A stretch of DNA of 64,000 bases, taken from the NCBI RefSeq assembly GCF_030824455.1, contig NZ_JAVBXR010000118.1, positions 1 to 64,000 of the forward strand. The letters are read 5' to 3'. A model generated the notes under the pieces. The model searched no databases, was not told where the DNA came from, and saw nothing but the letters and a program-made list of their open reading frames with translations. Below, in pieces: positions 52,194 to 60,776 of this stretch. This stretch comes from Desulfobulbus sp. Lineage in GTDB: Bacteria > Desulfobacterota > Desulfobulbia > Desulfobulbales > Desulfobulbaceae. Numbering within the stretch: the stretch's first letter is position 1; each line of letters starts with the position of its first letter. The translations under genes and the position numbers were made by a program.

Positions 52194-53480
52194 TCAATAC
52201 CGGTAATGCTCAGGTTTGAACGGACCCGCGACGTCTACGCCGATATAGTCGGCCTGCTCCTGGGTGAGCGCCGTCAAGTGTACGCCGATCTTGGCCAGAT
52301 GCAGCCGGGCCACCTTCTCGTCGAGCTTCTTCGGCAAGAAATAGACCTTGTTCTCATAGGCTTCGGAATTTTTCCACAACTCGATCTGGGCCAACACCTG
52401 GTTGGTGAAGGAGTTGCTCATCACAAAGCTCGGATGGCCGGTGGCGCAACCGAGGTTCACCAACCGTCCCTCTGCCAGCACGATCAAGCGCTTGCCGTCG
52501 GGGAAGATGACGTGATCAACCTGGGGTTTGATGTTCTCCCAGGGCAGGCTGCGGATGCCGGCGATGTCGATCTCAGAGTCGAAGTGACCGATATTGCAAA
52601 CAATAGCCTGATCCGGCATCGCTTCCATGTGCGCCCGGGTGATCACCCGCAAATTGCCGGTGCAGGTGACGAAGATGTTGCCCTTGGCCGCAGCCTCGTC
52701 CATGGTCACCACCCGGTAGCCTTCCATGGCCGCCTGCAGGGCGCAGATCGGGTCGATCTCGGTCACCAGGACCGTGGCCCCCATGCCGCGCAAGGCTTGG
52801 GCGCAACCCTTGCCGACGTCGCCGTAGCCAACCACCACCGCGATCTTGCCGGCGATCATCACGTCGGTGGCGCGTTTGATGCCGTCGATCAAGGACTCGC
52901 GGCAACCGTAGAGGTTGTCGAATTTTGACTTGGTCACCGAATCGTTGACGTTGAAAGCCGGGCACATCAGTTTGCCCTGCTTGGTCATCTCATAAAGCCG
53001 ATGCACGCCGGTGGTGGTTTCCTCGGAGATGCCGCGGATCGACCGCATCAACTCCGGGTACTTCTCGTGCATCACCAGGGTCAGGTCGCCGCCGTCGTCC
53101 AGGATCATGTTGGGCCGCCAATCGTTCGGTCCAAAGATGGTCTGCTCAATGCACCACCAGAATTCTTCCTCGGTCTCGCCCTTCCAGGCAAAGGTGGGGA
53201 TGCCGGCGGCGGCGACTGCGGCGGCGGCGTGATCCTGGGTGGAAAAGATGTTGCAGGAAGACCAACGCAACTCGGCGCCCAAATGTACCAGGGTCTCCAT
53301 CAGCACCGCCGTCTGGATGGTCATGTGCAGACACCCGCCAATCCGCGCCCCGGCAAGGGGTTTGCTCGCGCCGAACTCCTCGCGCAGAGCCATCAGGCCG
53401 GGCATTTCGGTTTCGGCAATGGCGATCTCTTTGCGGCCCCAATCGGCCAGGCTCATATCCGCTACTTTATAATCACTCAT
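52194..53480 (-). CDS. ahcY: Adenosylhomocysteinase
   Basis: NAD-dependent hydrolysis of S-adenosylhomocysteine to adenosine and homocysteine, which relieves inhibition of methyltransferases. The 428-residue protein has [17 protein letters not shown], the NAD motif [18 protein letters not shown], and the C-terminal [10 protein letters not shown]. It follows metK by 48 bases on the same strand, giving a metK-ahcY unit that makes SAM and recycles its product. A 7-bp hairpin (53492-53510, GCTTCCT/AGGAAGC) lies just upstream of the AGGAG ribosome-binding site. Confidence 0.98.
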   Translation of the reverse strand: MSDYKVADMSLADWGRKEIAIAETEMPGLMALREEFGASKPLAGARIGGCLHMTIQTAVLMETLVHLGAELRWSSCNIFSTQDHAAAAVAAAGIPTFAWKGETEEEFWWCIEQTIFGPNDWRPNMILDDGGDLTLVMHEKYPELMRSIRGISEETTTGVHRLYEMTKQGKLMCPAFNVNDSVTKSKFDNLYGCRESLIDGIKRATDVMIAGKIAVVVGYGDVGKGCAQALRGMGATVLVTEIDPICALQAAMEGYRVVTMDEAAAKGNIFVTCTGNLRVITRAHMEAMPDQAIVCNIGHFDSEIDIAGIRSLPWENIKPQVDHVIFPDGKRLIVLAEGRLVNLGCATGHPSFVMSNSFTNQVLAQIELWKNSEAYENKVYFLPKKLDEKVARLHLAKIGVHLTALTQEQADYIGVDVAGPFKPEHYRY

Positions 53481-53528
53481 GTAATGCTCCTGCTTCCTGC
53501 GTGAGGAAGCTGCTGATGCTGAAAAAAA

Positions 53529-54692
53529 TTACAGGCCGGCGGCGGCGCGCAGGGCCTCGACCTTGTCGATCCGCTCCCAGGTGAACTCCGGCAGTTCGCG
53601 CCCAAAATGGCCGTAGGCTGCGGTCTTGTGGTAGATCGGCCGCAGCAGGTCCAGTTGCTGAATGATCGCCTTGGGCCGAAGATCAAAGACCTGGCCGACA
53701 ATCTCAACCAGCCGTTCCTCAGAAACCGTGCCGGTGCCAAAGGTTTTGACGTTGATCGACACCGGCTTAGAGATGCCGATGGCGTAGGCCACCTGGACCT
53801 CGACTTCGGTGGCCAGTTTGGCGGCGACAATGTTCTTGGCCACATAGCGGCCCATGTACGAAGAGGATCGATCCACCTTGGACGGATCCTTGCCGGAAAA
53901 GGCGCCGCCGCCGTGCGAACCGCGGCCGCCGTAGGAATCGACAATGATCTTGCGGCCGGTGACGCCGCAGTCGCCCACCGGGCCGCCTATCACGAACCTA
54001 CCGGTGGGATTGATGAAGAATTTGGTGTTGGCGTCGATCATGTGGGCCGGCAGCACCGGTTTGATGATCTCCTCCATCACCGCTTCCTTGAGATCCTCGT
54101 AGCTGACGTCCGGGCTGTGCTGGGTGGAAAGCACCACAGCCTCGATTCGTTTGGCCACGTTGTCGACATACTCGATGGTCACCTGACTCTTGGCGTCGGG
54201 ACGCAGCCAGGGCAAAATACCGGCCTTGCGCACCTCGGCCTGACGCTTGGTCAGGTAATGGGCGTAGGTGATGGGCATGGGCATGAGCACGTCGGTCTCG
54301 TCGCAGGCGTAGCCAAACATCAGCCCCTGGTCGCCGGCGCCCTGATCAAGATCAAGTCCGCTGCCTTCGTTGACGCCCTGGGCGATGTCCGGCGACTGCT
54401 TGTCGATTGAGGTGATGACTGCGCAGGATTGCCAGTCAAACCCCATGTCAGAAGAATTGTAGCCGATCTCCCGGATGGTTTCGCGGACGATGTTGGGCAT
54501 ATCGACCCAGGCCGTGGTGGTGATTTCGCCGGCGATCATGGCCATGCCGGTGGTGACCAGACTCTCGCAGGCCACCCGCGCATGTTTGTCCTGGGTGAGG
54601 ATGGCGTCCAGAATGGCGTCGGAGATCTGATCGGCGACCTTGTCCGGGTGTCCCTCGGACACCGATTCAGAGGTGAAAAGATGCGTTGACAT
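53529..54692 (-). CDS. metK: S-adenosylmethionine synthetase
   Basis: Makes SAM from methionine and ATP. The 387-residue protein has the signatures [32 protein letters not shown] and [16 protein letters not shown]. The start has GGGAG eight bases upstream. It is followed by ahcY. The long leader (about 259 bases to the fabL stop) contains a terminator hairpin and a candidate promoter, suggesting attenuation control. Confidence 0.98.
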   Translation of the reverse strand: MSTHLFTSESVSEGHPDKVADQISDAILDAILTQDKHARVACESLVTTGMAMIAGEITTTAWVDMPNIVRETIREIGYNSSDMGFDWQSCAVITSIDKQSPDIAQGVNEGSGLDLDQGAGDQGLMFGYACDETDVLMPMPITYAHYLTKRQAEVRKAGILPWLRPDAKSQVTIEYVDNVAKRIEAVVLSTQHSPDVSYEDLKEAVMEEIIKPVLPAHMIDANTKFFINPTGRFVIGGPVGDCGVTGRKIIVDSYGGRGSHGGGAFSGKDPSKVDRSSSYMGRYVAKNIVAAKLATEVEVQVAYAIGISKPVSINVKTFGTGTVSEERLVEIVGQVFDLRPKAIIQQLDLLRPIYHKTAAYGHFGRELPEFTWERIDKVEALRAAAGL

Positions 54693-54729
54693 AAGCGTCT
54701 CCCTATGGAGTTAAAATAGACAAAACAGC

Positions 54730-54766
54730 AAAAAAAAAAAAAGCCGCCCTCACGACAACGGGGCGG
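54730..54766 (-). terminator. Intrinsic terminator in the metK leader
   Basis: On the minus strand CCGCCC and GGGCGG pair around an 11-base loop, then thirteen T with one C after the stem. It lies between fabL and metK, 37 bases before the metK ATG. It may terminate fabL transcripts or act as an attenuator for metK. Confidence 0.85.
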
Positions 54767-54848
54767 TTAGGAACATGCGAAGGTTGCCGCCTGTTTTCAA
54801 GCAGTTGACGCAATGCGCGAACAAACGCTCCGAAGGAGGCACAAAAAA

Positions 54849-54854
54849 ATTATA
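54849..54854 (-). promoter_or_regulatory. Perfect -10 hexamer in the metK leader
   Basis: TATAAT on the minus strand, in an AT-rich stretch upstream of the metK terminator hairpin. No convincing -35 lies at 16-18 bases. If used, the metK transcript would start before the terminator. Confidence 0.4.
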
Positions 54855-54951
54855 AATACTAAACTTCACGCAACGCTTCAATGTAAATTGCCTGCCCGCC
54901 AAGCCGCAACGTCGTTTGTGAACCAGCGAGACAACAGACGACAAAGCACGC

Positions 54952-55704
54952 TCAGCCGTGGACAGCGTAGCCGCCGTCGACCACCAGCGTCTGACCATGG
55001 ACCATGGCAGCCAGGTCGCTGCACAAAAACAAAATGAGATCAGCCACATCGTCGGGCGTGGTCAGGCGTCCCAGGGGGGTGCGGGCCATGGCTGTAGCGA
55101 TGATTTCCTCACGATTGGGAAATTTTTTCAGGGCGTCGGTGTCCACCACCCCGGCGCTGACCGTATTGACAGTGATGCCCAAAGGGCCGAGTTCCACCGC
55201 CAGATGCCGGACCAGCGACTCCAGCGCCCCTTTGGACGCGCCCACCACGGTATAATTCGACACTGCCCGAACCGCGCCAATCGATGAAACGGCGACGATG
55301 CGGCCGCCGCTGGACATCAGGGGCAGGGCCTGCTGGGTAATGAGCATCAAGGCCCGGGCGTTGATGTTAACCGCCCAATCCCAATGGCGGCTCTTCAGTT
55401 CGGTCACCGGCTTGAGCACGCCGGAAGCGGCGTTGGACACAATCACATCCAGTCGGGAATAGCGGCTGCGGATCTCGGCAAACATGGCGTCAAGGCTTGC
55501 CTCGTCGGCCAGATTGGCGCGAATTGCCACGCATCGCCCGCCCCTGGTCTCAATTTCCGTCACCACCTCGCTGGCGTTGGTTCGATGGCGGACGTAGTTG
55601 ATAATCACCTCAGCGCCCTGCGCCGCCAGTCGCTGGGACACGGCCTTGCCGATGCCGCGCGAACCGCCGGTGACCAGGGCCACCTTTCCTTGCAAATCAA
55701 TCAT
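54952..55704 (-). CDS. fabL: Enoyl-[acyl-carrier-protein] reductase, FabL type
   Basis: A 250-residue short-chain dehydrogenase with the cofactor motif TGGSRGIGKAV (12-22). The catalytic pair is Y151 and K158 spaced as YX6K, the arrangement of enoyl-ACP reductases rather than the YX3K of ketoreductases. Stretches such as NYTVVGASKGALESL, VDTDALKKFPNREEI and VHGQTLVVDGG closely resemble Bacillus FabL, so NADPH-dependent enoyl reduction in fatty-acid elongation is likely. The ATG at 55704 has AAGGAG six bases upstream. It lies 85 bases after the DUF362 gene, with no other fab gene nearby. Confidence 0.85.
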   Translation of the reverse strand: MIDLQGKVALVTGGSRGIGKAVSQRLAAQGAEVIINYVRHRTNASEVVTEIETRGGRCVAIRANLADEASLDAMFAEIRSRYSRLDVIVSNAASGVLKPVTELKSRHWDWAVNINARALMLITQQALPLMSSGGRIVAVSSIGAVRAVSNYTVVGASKGALESLVRHLAVELGPLGITVNTVSAGVVDTDALKKFPNREEIIATAMARTPLGRLTTPDDVADLILFLCSDLAAMVHGQTLVVDGGYAVHG

Positions 55705-55789
55705 GTATGCTCCTTTGAGTTTTTGCCGCTCCATAAAATAAGCAGCCGTTGCACAATGTCCAGGAGGAGATGCCGCCAAGCCTCCCTGC

Positions 55790-56728
55790 TCACGCTCCAA
55801 CAACGCGGAGCCAGGTCCGTTTTATGGAGTTTTTGACAAAACGAAAGGGGTTGAACCGCACCGGCCCAAGTTGTTCCGGAACGAGAAAATCAGCGACCGC
55901 AAGCTCTGCGGGCGTCGCCAGGGGAAACTGCAAGGCTTCAGCATCCACACCGGCTAAGCCTGCCCCGTGGGCCGCGCGCCACAGCGGACATAGCTGCGGA
56001 TCAACGCACAATATGCGCAGGAGGGCAGCGTCAACGGCCACCGGGTTGACGCCGGCGGCGAGAAGCCCCAGAGGATAAGGTTCGCCATGGATCGGCCCGT
56101 CAACATGCATGGCAACCACCCCGTCCACCAGGGAACCGCCAGGCGGCAGGACTGCGAGCAGATCCACCAGCAACGCGGCAAACCGGCCATTGGCGCCGCC
56201 GTGGGCCATATGCCACCACGGTTTGTGAAATCCGGAAAGGCAGCCGAAATAATTCTTCACCGCCAAGGTCAGGCGCATCTGCGAGTGGGCCTTGGCCCTG
56301 GGGAGATTGAGCAACACATCGCATTCCATGACCTCTGCAGCCAAAGCGGCCTTGACGCCGCACGGCAGCAGCGTCTCGGTTGTGCGCCCAAATTCAACCA
56401 CCAGCACCCCAAGCCGCTCCAGCGCGGGCAAGGCGCCAATCGCTGCAAGCACAGACCGCGCCGAGCCAAAGGAGGGCGAATCGCCGACCGCCGGCCGAGC
56501 CCCTTGATCGATCAACCATCGCGCCGCAGCAACAATGCATCGGCTGTCGGTGCAGGCGAGGCGGCCGTTTGTGGCGGTGATGAGATTGGGTTTGAGCAGC
56601 ACCCGCGCGGTCCGCAAATTGCTCCCGGCCAGCATGGGGCCGAGCAATCGATCAACGGCGACATCCAAAGACGGCTGGTCATAGGTTGGTTGCGCCGTCA
56701 AGGCGACGCTGGTGCAGGTCAGTTGCAT
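55790..56728 (-). CDS. DUF362 domain protein
   Basis: A 312-residue DUF362 protein. VLLKPNLITA is the family hallmark, followed by VGDSPSFGS, LLNLPRAKAHSQMRLTLAVKNYFG and GLLAAGVNPVAVDAALL. Many family members carry an additional ferredoxin-like Fe-S domain; this one does not. The biochemical role is unknown. The ATG at 56728 has no Shine-Dalgarno sequence and sits 5 bases after the T tract of a perfect terminator hairpin, so expression is unusual or the true start is elsewhere. Confidence 0.85.
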   Translation of the reverse strand: MQLTCTSVALTAQPTYDQPSLDVAVDRLLGPMLAGSNLRTARVLLKPNLITATNGRLACTDSRCIVAAARWLIDQGARPAVGDSPSFGSARSVLAAIGALPALERLGVLVVEFGRTTETLLPCGVKAALAAEVMECDVLLNLPRAKAHSQMRLTLAVKNYFGCLSGFHKPWWHMAHGGANGRFAALLVDLLAVLPPGGSLVDGVVAMHVDGPIHGEPYPLGLLAAGVNPVAVDAALLRILCVDPQLCPLWRAAHGAGLAGVDAEALQFPLATPAELAVADFLVPEQLGPVRFNPFRFVKNSIKRTWLRVVGA

Positions 56729-57062
56729 GGTTCAAAAAAAACCGGCTTGGTTCACAGGGAACCAAGCCGGAAAAGGAGAGAAGAGATGAAGATGTTTTGA
56801 GTATAGCATCATCCGTGCCATCTCCTGCGGACGGGCGCCAGGAGATGTTTTTCAACCTTATTTCAAGCAATAGCGGCCTGACAGCTGACGCCAAGGCCGA
56901 TTCGCCGCCACGACAACAGTAAAATATTTTTTACCCTTAACTACCGCCACAAAAACACTACAGAAAAACAACATTTAAAAACAGCACGTTGGCGCATATA
57001 TATTTTTATACGCTTCATGGCGCCCAGAGCCCTCAACTGGGTAATTCTTATACAAGCCGGGA
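56729..57062. other. 334-base AT-rich gap downstream of serA
   Basis: The gap separates serA from DUF362 on the minus strand. It contains the terminator at 56734-56770 and an AT-rich stretch (56920-57055) that could hold a promoter for DUF362. I see no gene in it. Confidence 0.5.
56734..56770 (-). terminator. Perfect 12-bp intrinsic terminator before DUF362
   Basis: CCGGCTTGGTTC and GAACCAAGCCGG form a perfect 12-bp stem with a 5-base loop. On the minus strand it is followed by eight T that end 5 bases before the DUF362 ATG. It probably ends serA transcripts. Confidence 0.9.
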
Positions 57063-58259
57063 TTACCGGCCGCGAATCTCCAGGGGAATCACCCGCACAC
57101 GGAGGACGCCTTCCTGTTGCGCGATCTTGCTCTGCACCTCTTCCGACACCGGGCCGGCGCAGTCGATGATGTTGTATCCCAAGGCGCCGTTGCTCTTGTT
57201 GGTGTAGTTGATGATGTTGATCTTCTCGCCGCCCAGCATGTTGCTGATCATGCCGATCATGCCGGGCTGATCCTTGTTGATCACGGTCAGGCGGGTGTGA
57301 ACGTCAACGGTGGGGATGGTCTCAATGTTGGGAAAATTGACGCTGTGAACGATGTTGCCGAATTCAAGATAATTTTTCAGCTCGCGCACCGCCATGGTGG
57401 CGCAGTTCTCTTCGGATTCGGCGGTTGAAGCGCCAAGATGCGGCGTCACCAGAATTTTTTCGTGGCCGAGAAATTTCACCGAAGGAAAATCCGAAATGTG
57501 CCCTTTGAGCTTACCGCTGACCAGGGCGGCCAACACCGCATCCTCGTCGATGATCGGACCGCGGGCGTAATTGATTAACACGGCGCCGTCCTTGACAAAC
57601 TCAAGGAAATCCTTCTCGGTCACGTAGCCCCTGGTGTTCTTGTTCAGCGGCATGTGCACCGAAATGAAATCAGCCTCGCTCAGAGCCTCCTTGCGAGAAC
57701 GGGCCAGGGTGACTTCAGGCGCCAAGTGATGGATGTTGTCCATGGCCGGGAAAGGATCAAAGCCCAGCACCCGCATACCGTGGTGCAAGCCGGCATTGGC
57801 CACGCCGACACCGATCTTGCCCAGGCCAAAGACCGCCAGGGTCTTGCCGGCCATCTCCTCGCCTTTGAATATTTTTTTGCGCGCCTCAACCTCGCGGTTA
57901 ATGTCCTCGTCGTTCTTCCCGGTCAACCCCTGGCAGAACTCGATGCTCTTTTCCACATTGCGCAGCCAGATGCCAAGCGAAGTGTAGACCAGCTCGACCA
58001 CGGCATTGGCGTTGGCGCCGGGTGTGTTGAACACGCAAATCCCCTTTTCCGAGGCCTCGTCCACCGGGATGTTGTTGACCCCGGCACCGGCGCGGGCTAT
58101 GGCCAGCAGGTCGGGATAGGGCGCTAAATCGATTTTGGAGCTACGGACAACGATGCCTTCAGGATTGCTCTCCTCTGGGCTAACCTTGAACCGGTCGTTG
58201 AACAGAGTCAGTCCCTCTTGGGCAATGGCGTTGATCGTTTTAATTTTGAATTGCTTCAT
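57063..58259 (-). CDS. serA: D-3-phosphoglycerate dehydrogenase with ACT domain
   Basis: A 398-residue NAD-dependent enzyme of the first step of serine synthesis. The substrate domain includes IARAGAGVNNIPV, the NAD motif is VFGLGKIGVGVANAG, and the catalytic Arg is in INYARGP. The catalytic His is in TPHLGAS, and a C-terminal ACT domain lies at about 320-398. The region that usually carries the catalytic Glu (DVFEEEP) reads HISDFPSVKF, as in the DFP-containing PGDH subgroup. The stop is followed by the perfect terminator region. It starts with MKQFKIKTINAIA. Confidence 0.92.
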   Translation of the reverse strand: MKQFKIKTINAIAQEGLTLFNDRFKVSPEESNPEGIVVRSSKIDLAPYPDLLAIARAGAGVNNIPVDEASEKGICVFNTPGANANAVVELVYTSLGIWLRNVEKSIEFCQGLTGKNDEDINREVEARKKIFKGEEMAGKTLAVFGLGKIGVGVANAGLHHGMRVLGFDPFPAMDNIHHLAPEVTLARSRKEALSEADFISVHMPLNKNTRGYVTEKDFLEFVKDGAVLINYARGPIIDEDAVLAALVSGKLKGHISDFPSVKFLGHEKILVTPHLGASTAESEENCATMAVRELKNYLEFGNIVHSVNFPNIETIPTVDVHTRLTVINKDQPGMIGMISNMLGGEKINIINYTNKSNGALGYNIIDCAGPVSEEVQSKIAQQEGVLRVRVIPLEIRGR

Positions 58260-58772
58260 GGCTGATCCTCGTTGATAAGGGCAAATTAAAGGGGGGAATA
58301 ATCAAGAGCGAACAAATCATCCCGCAACTCGACGAAAGCGCCACGCATGATGCTTCAGACGCAAGACGCGCAGAGTGTGCGGAAAGCAACACAACAGCAG
58401 CACTCAAAACAAAAAAACGGCGCGCACCACCCCGCCGCAATCCTAAAAAATGCGACAAAATAAAGCAAAGCCCCTTGTTTTGTCAAGGAAAAGAGGGAAA
58501 GCATGAAGATGAACGCAAATCAACACTACATGATTGATTAGAGCGGGAGCAGCCCTCCTTTACGACAATAAACAGCCCCTGTTGCAAAAGCGGTGGAGTT
58601 ATGACACACCGTTTGCACAGGGCTCCTTAAATCGCAAAGGCGGCATGGTTAAAAGGAGGTGTTGGGTTGCCCTCACCAGTTGAGGGCCAAGCGACAAAAC
58701 GCCATCAACAGCAAGATGCTCTTGACGGAGCCTTTTTGCACAATTTCCTGACCGAACACTGTTGATTGAATG
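58260..58772. other. 513-base gap with an imperfect inverted repeat
   Basis: The gap lies between serA and the TPR gene and is AT-richer near serA. An imperfect inverted repeat occupies 58574-58596 and 58605-58624 (AGCCCCTGTTGCAAAAGCGG against CCGTTTGCACAGGGCT). Further right, 58640-58745 holds a ribosome-binding-like AAAGGAGG and a short frame of about 30 codons. The mix of hairpin and short open frames could be a decayed mobile element or an RNA, but nothing is identifiable. Confidence 0.4.
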
Positions 58773-60677
58773 TCAGTCTATTGAATGGAGGAGACTATTG
58801 GCCTCTGCAGCCCATGACGCAGAGGGCTCACTAACAGAAGACTGAAGCAATTGTTTTGCCTTCTCCTTCTCCCCTTTTTGCAAATAAACTTTGCCTAAAT
58901 GAAACTGAATAATGGGAACCTTCGGAGAAATCTTATACGCCTTTTCCAAGGTTGCAAGGGATGCCTCATAATCAGCCACTTGAAACAAAATCCATCCCAG
59001 AGTATCGAGATACCGGCTGTTGTCCGGCTCGAGTTCAACCGCCTGCTTGGCAAACGACAGCGCCTTATCCTTTTCACCGGATTGAGCTGTTAAATCAGCC
59101 AGATTATTCAAACTGGAAGCATGGGCCGGAGGCGTTGCCAAAATCTCCAGATATCCTTTTTTTGCCTCTTCGATTTTACCGGAACTCTGATACAGAGAGG
59201 CGAGGAAAAAAGCGCTCTCTTTATTTTCAGGCTGCAGGCGATGCAGCTCTTCTGCCATAGCCAGAGATTCGCTTTTCTTGCCGCCCTGAAAATATGCCAG
59301 GGCCAGCGCCTTGAGAATGGCAGGATTTTGGGGAGTGATCGTCTTTGCCTTTTGCAACGAACCAATAGCCTTGACATAATCCCGCGTTAACCCGTAGTGG
59401 AGCCCGAGACGGTACCATACAGAGGCATCCTTCGGATGACGCTCGCTCAGAGATCGAAAAAGTTTTTCTGCGTCGGTAAACTGACGATTGAATTGGTAGG
59501 CCTCTCCCATGACAAACTGATCTTCAAGCACGCTGTCCTCGCTGGCAATAATCTGGCGAAGCGTTTCAATAGCCTCGTTGTACTTGGCCTGCCGCATCTG
59601 CAAGGCCGCAATCTGACGCAAAGCGGGAGTTTTCGGGTACCCCGCCTCGATAGCCTTGTGGTAGCCCTGAAGAGCCGCCTGAAAATCAGCTGCACGACTG
59701 TAGGTTTCAGCCAGTTGAAATAAAACAAGAGCATCCTTAGGGTTGGATGCATTAGCATCCAACAAGACCTGCTTGGATTCGTCGATTTTCCCTACCGCAC
59801 GGTATGCAACCGCCAAAGGAACAGCGCTTTTTTCCTTGTCAATGGCTGCCGCGTACTGATAGTGCCGGATAGCCTTCTCGGCCTGATCGGAATACAGATA
59901 CGCGGTGCCAAGCAGGATATGGCCAGTCGCATTTTTCGTCTCAGGTTTGATCACGGCTGCAAGCAGGGGTATGGTTTTGGCAAACTGCCGTTGCTTATTG
60001 TACAGTCCAGCGAGATTGACCTTGACGCCAATGTAATCCGGCAAGGTTCCGAGGAGCCCCTGTTCATAAAACGCTATGGCCTTGTCGACCTCTCCAGCCT
60101 CTTCACAGAGCATGCCCAACCGCTGATTTGCAAAACGATCATGAGGGTTGACGGCAACAGCCTTGAGCAAGATTTGTTTTGCCTTGTCTTTTTGCCCTTG
60201 AGCCATATAGATGCCGCCCAGCTTGGTCAGCGCGGAGCTGCTTTTAGGATCGAGTTCAACTGCCTTCTGCAACGCGGTTACAGCTTGGTCCTGCTTGTCC
60301 GCCAGGAGCAATACAAGGCCGAGAATTTCATGTGCCGGCCCGTATCCTGGATGAGACCGGATGAATTCTTCAAGCTGCTGCTGCGCCTCTTTATAGGTTC
60401 CCTGTTGCACAAGCGACAGAATTTTCTCCAGCTTTTGGGTTGCAGCGGTCGGTTCTTGTTTTTTCAGTATCTCGTAAAACATATTCTCCTTTTGCTCTTG
60501 CCAGGTTTCTGCCGCAGACGGCAGAGGCGGGGCGCCACTAAAATCGGCGACTGGGGTTTCACCTGATTCTGCAAGCTGGCTTGCTGAGGCATTGGCAACC
60601 GCTATGCATAAACAGAACGCACAGACAAAGGCAAAAGCGCCTTGCCGCATCAAGGGGCAAACATTCAGAAAAATCAT
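58773..60677 (-). CDS. Exported tetratricopeptide-repeat protein
   Basis: A 634-residue protein with an N-terminal signal peptide (about 10-32, ending near VANASA) and about fifteen TPR units from residue 80 to the end. Recognisable phrases include AVTALQKAVELDPKSSSAL, AKQAVELEPDNSRYLDTLGW and HLGKVYLQKGEKEKAKQLL. It probably scaffolds protein complexes in the periplasm. It lies next to a PEP-CTERM gene and resembles the TPR proteins of PEP-CTERM/exopolysaccharide systems, but lacks a lipobox. The ATG at 60677 is chosen because the longer frame begins inside a terminator; 60650 is an alternative. Confidence 0.85.
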   Translation of the reverse strand: MIFLNVCPLMRQGAFAFVCAFCLCIAVANASASQLAESGETPVADFSGAPPLPSAAETWQEQKENMFYEILKKQEPTAATQKLEKILSLVQQGTYKEAQQQLEEFIRSHPGYGPAHEILGLVLLLADKQDQAVTALQKAVELDPKSSSALTKLGGIYMAQGQKDKAKQILLKAVAVNPHDRFANQRLGMLCEEAGEVDKAIAFYEQGLLGTLPDYIGVKVNLAGLYNKQRQFAKTIPLLAAVIKPETKNATGHILLGTAYLYSDQAEKAIRHYQYAAAIDKEKSAVPLAVAYRAVGKIDESKQVLLDANASNPKDALVLFQLAETYSRAADFQAALQGYHKAIEAGYPKTPALRQIAALQMRQAKYNEAIETLRQIIASEDSVLEDQFVMGEAYQFNRQFTDAEKLFRSLSERHPKDASVWYRLGLHYGLTRDYVKAIGSLQKAKTITPQNPAILKALALAYFQGGKKSESLAMAEELHRLQPENKESAFFLASLYQSSGKIEEAKKGYLEILATPPAHASSLNNLADLTAQSGEKDKALSFAKQAVELEPDNSRYLDTLGWILFQVADYEASLATLEKAYKISPKVPIIQFHLGKVYLQKGEKEKAKQLLQSSVSEPSASWAAEANSLLHSID

Positions 60678-60713
60678 GGCATGTCGTCCGGCAAGAGTTG
60701 ACTGAAAATACCT

Positions 60714-60749
60714 AAAAAAAAAGCAGATGAGGAAAAACCCCACCTGCTT
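60714..60749 (-). terminator. Intrinsic terminator between the PEP-CTERM and TPR genes
   Basis: On the minus strand AAGCAGGTGGGG and CCTCATCTGCTT pair (two G-T) around five T, followed by about nine T. It ends the VWA gene transcript and lies 36 bases before the TPR start. Confidence 0.85.
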
Positions 60750-60776
60750 TTCATTAACCTGAATTGTGGCTGAATG

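Noticed and set aside
58640-58745. Possible transposase C-terminus in the 513-base gap
   Set aside because: Only about 30 codons are open in each frame, and I could not match the peptide to a transposase with confidence.
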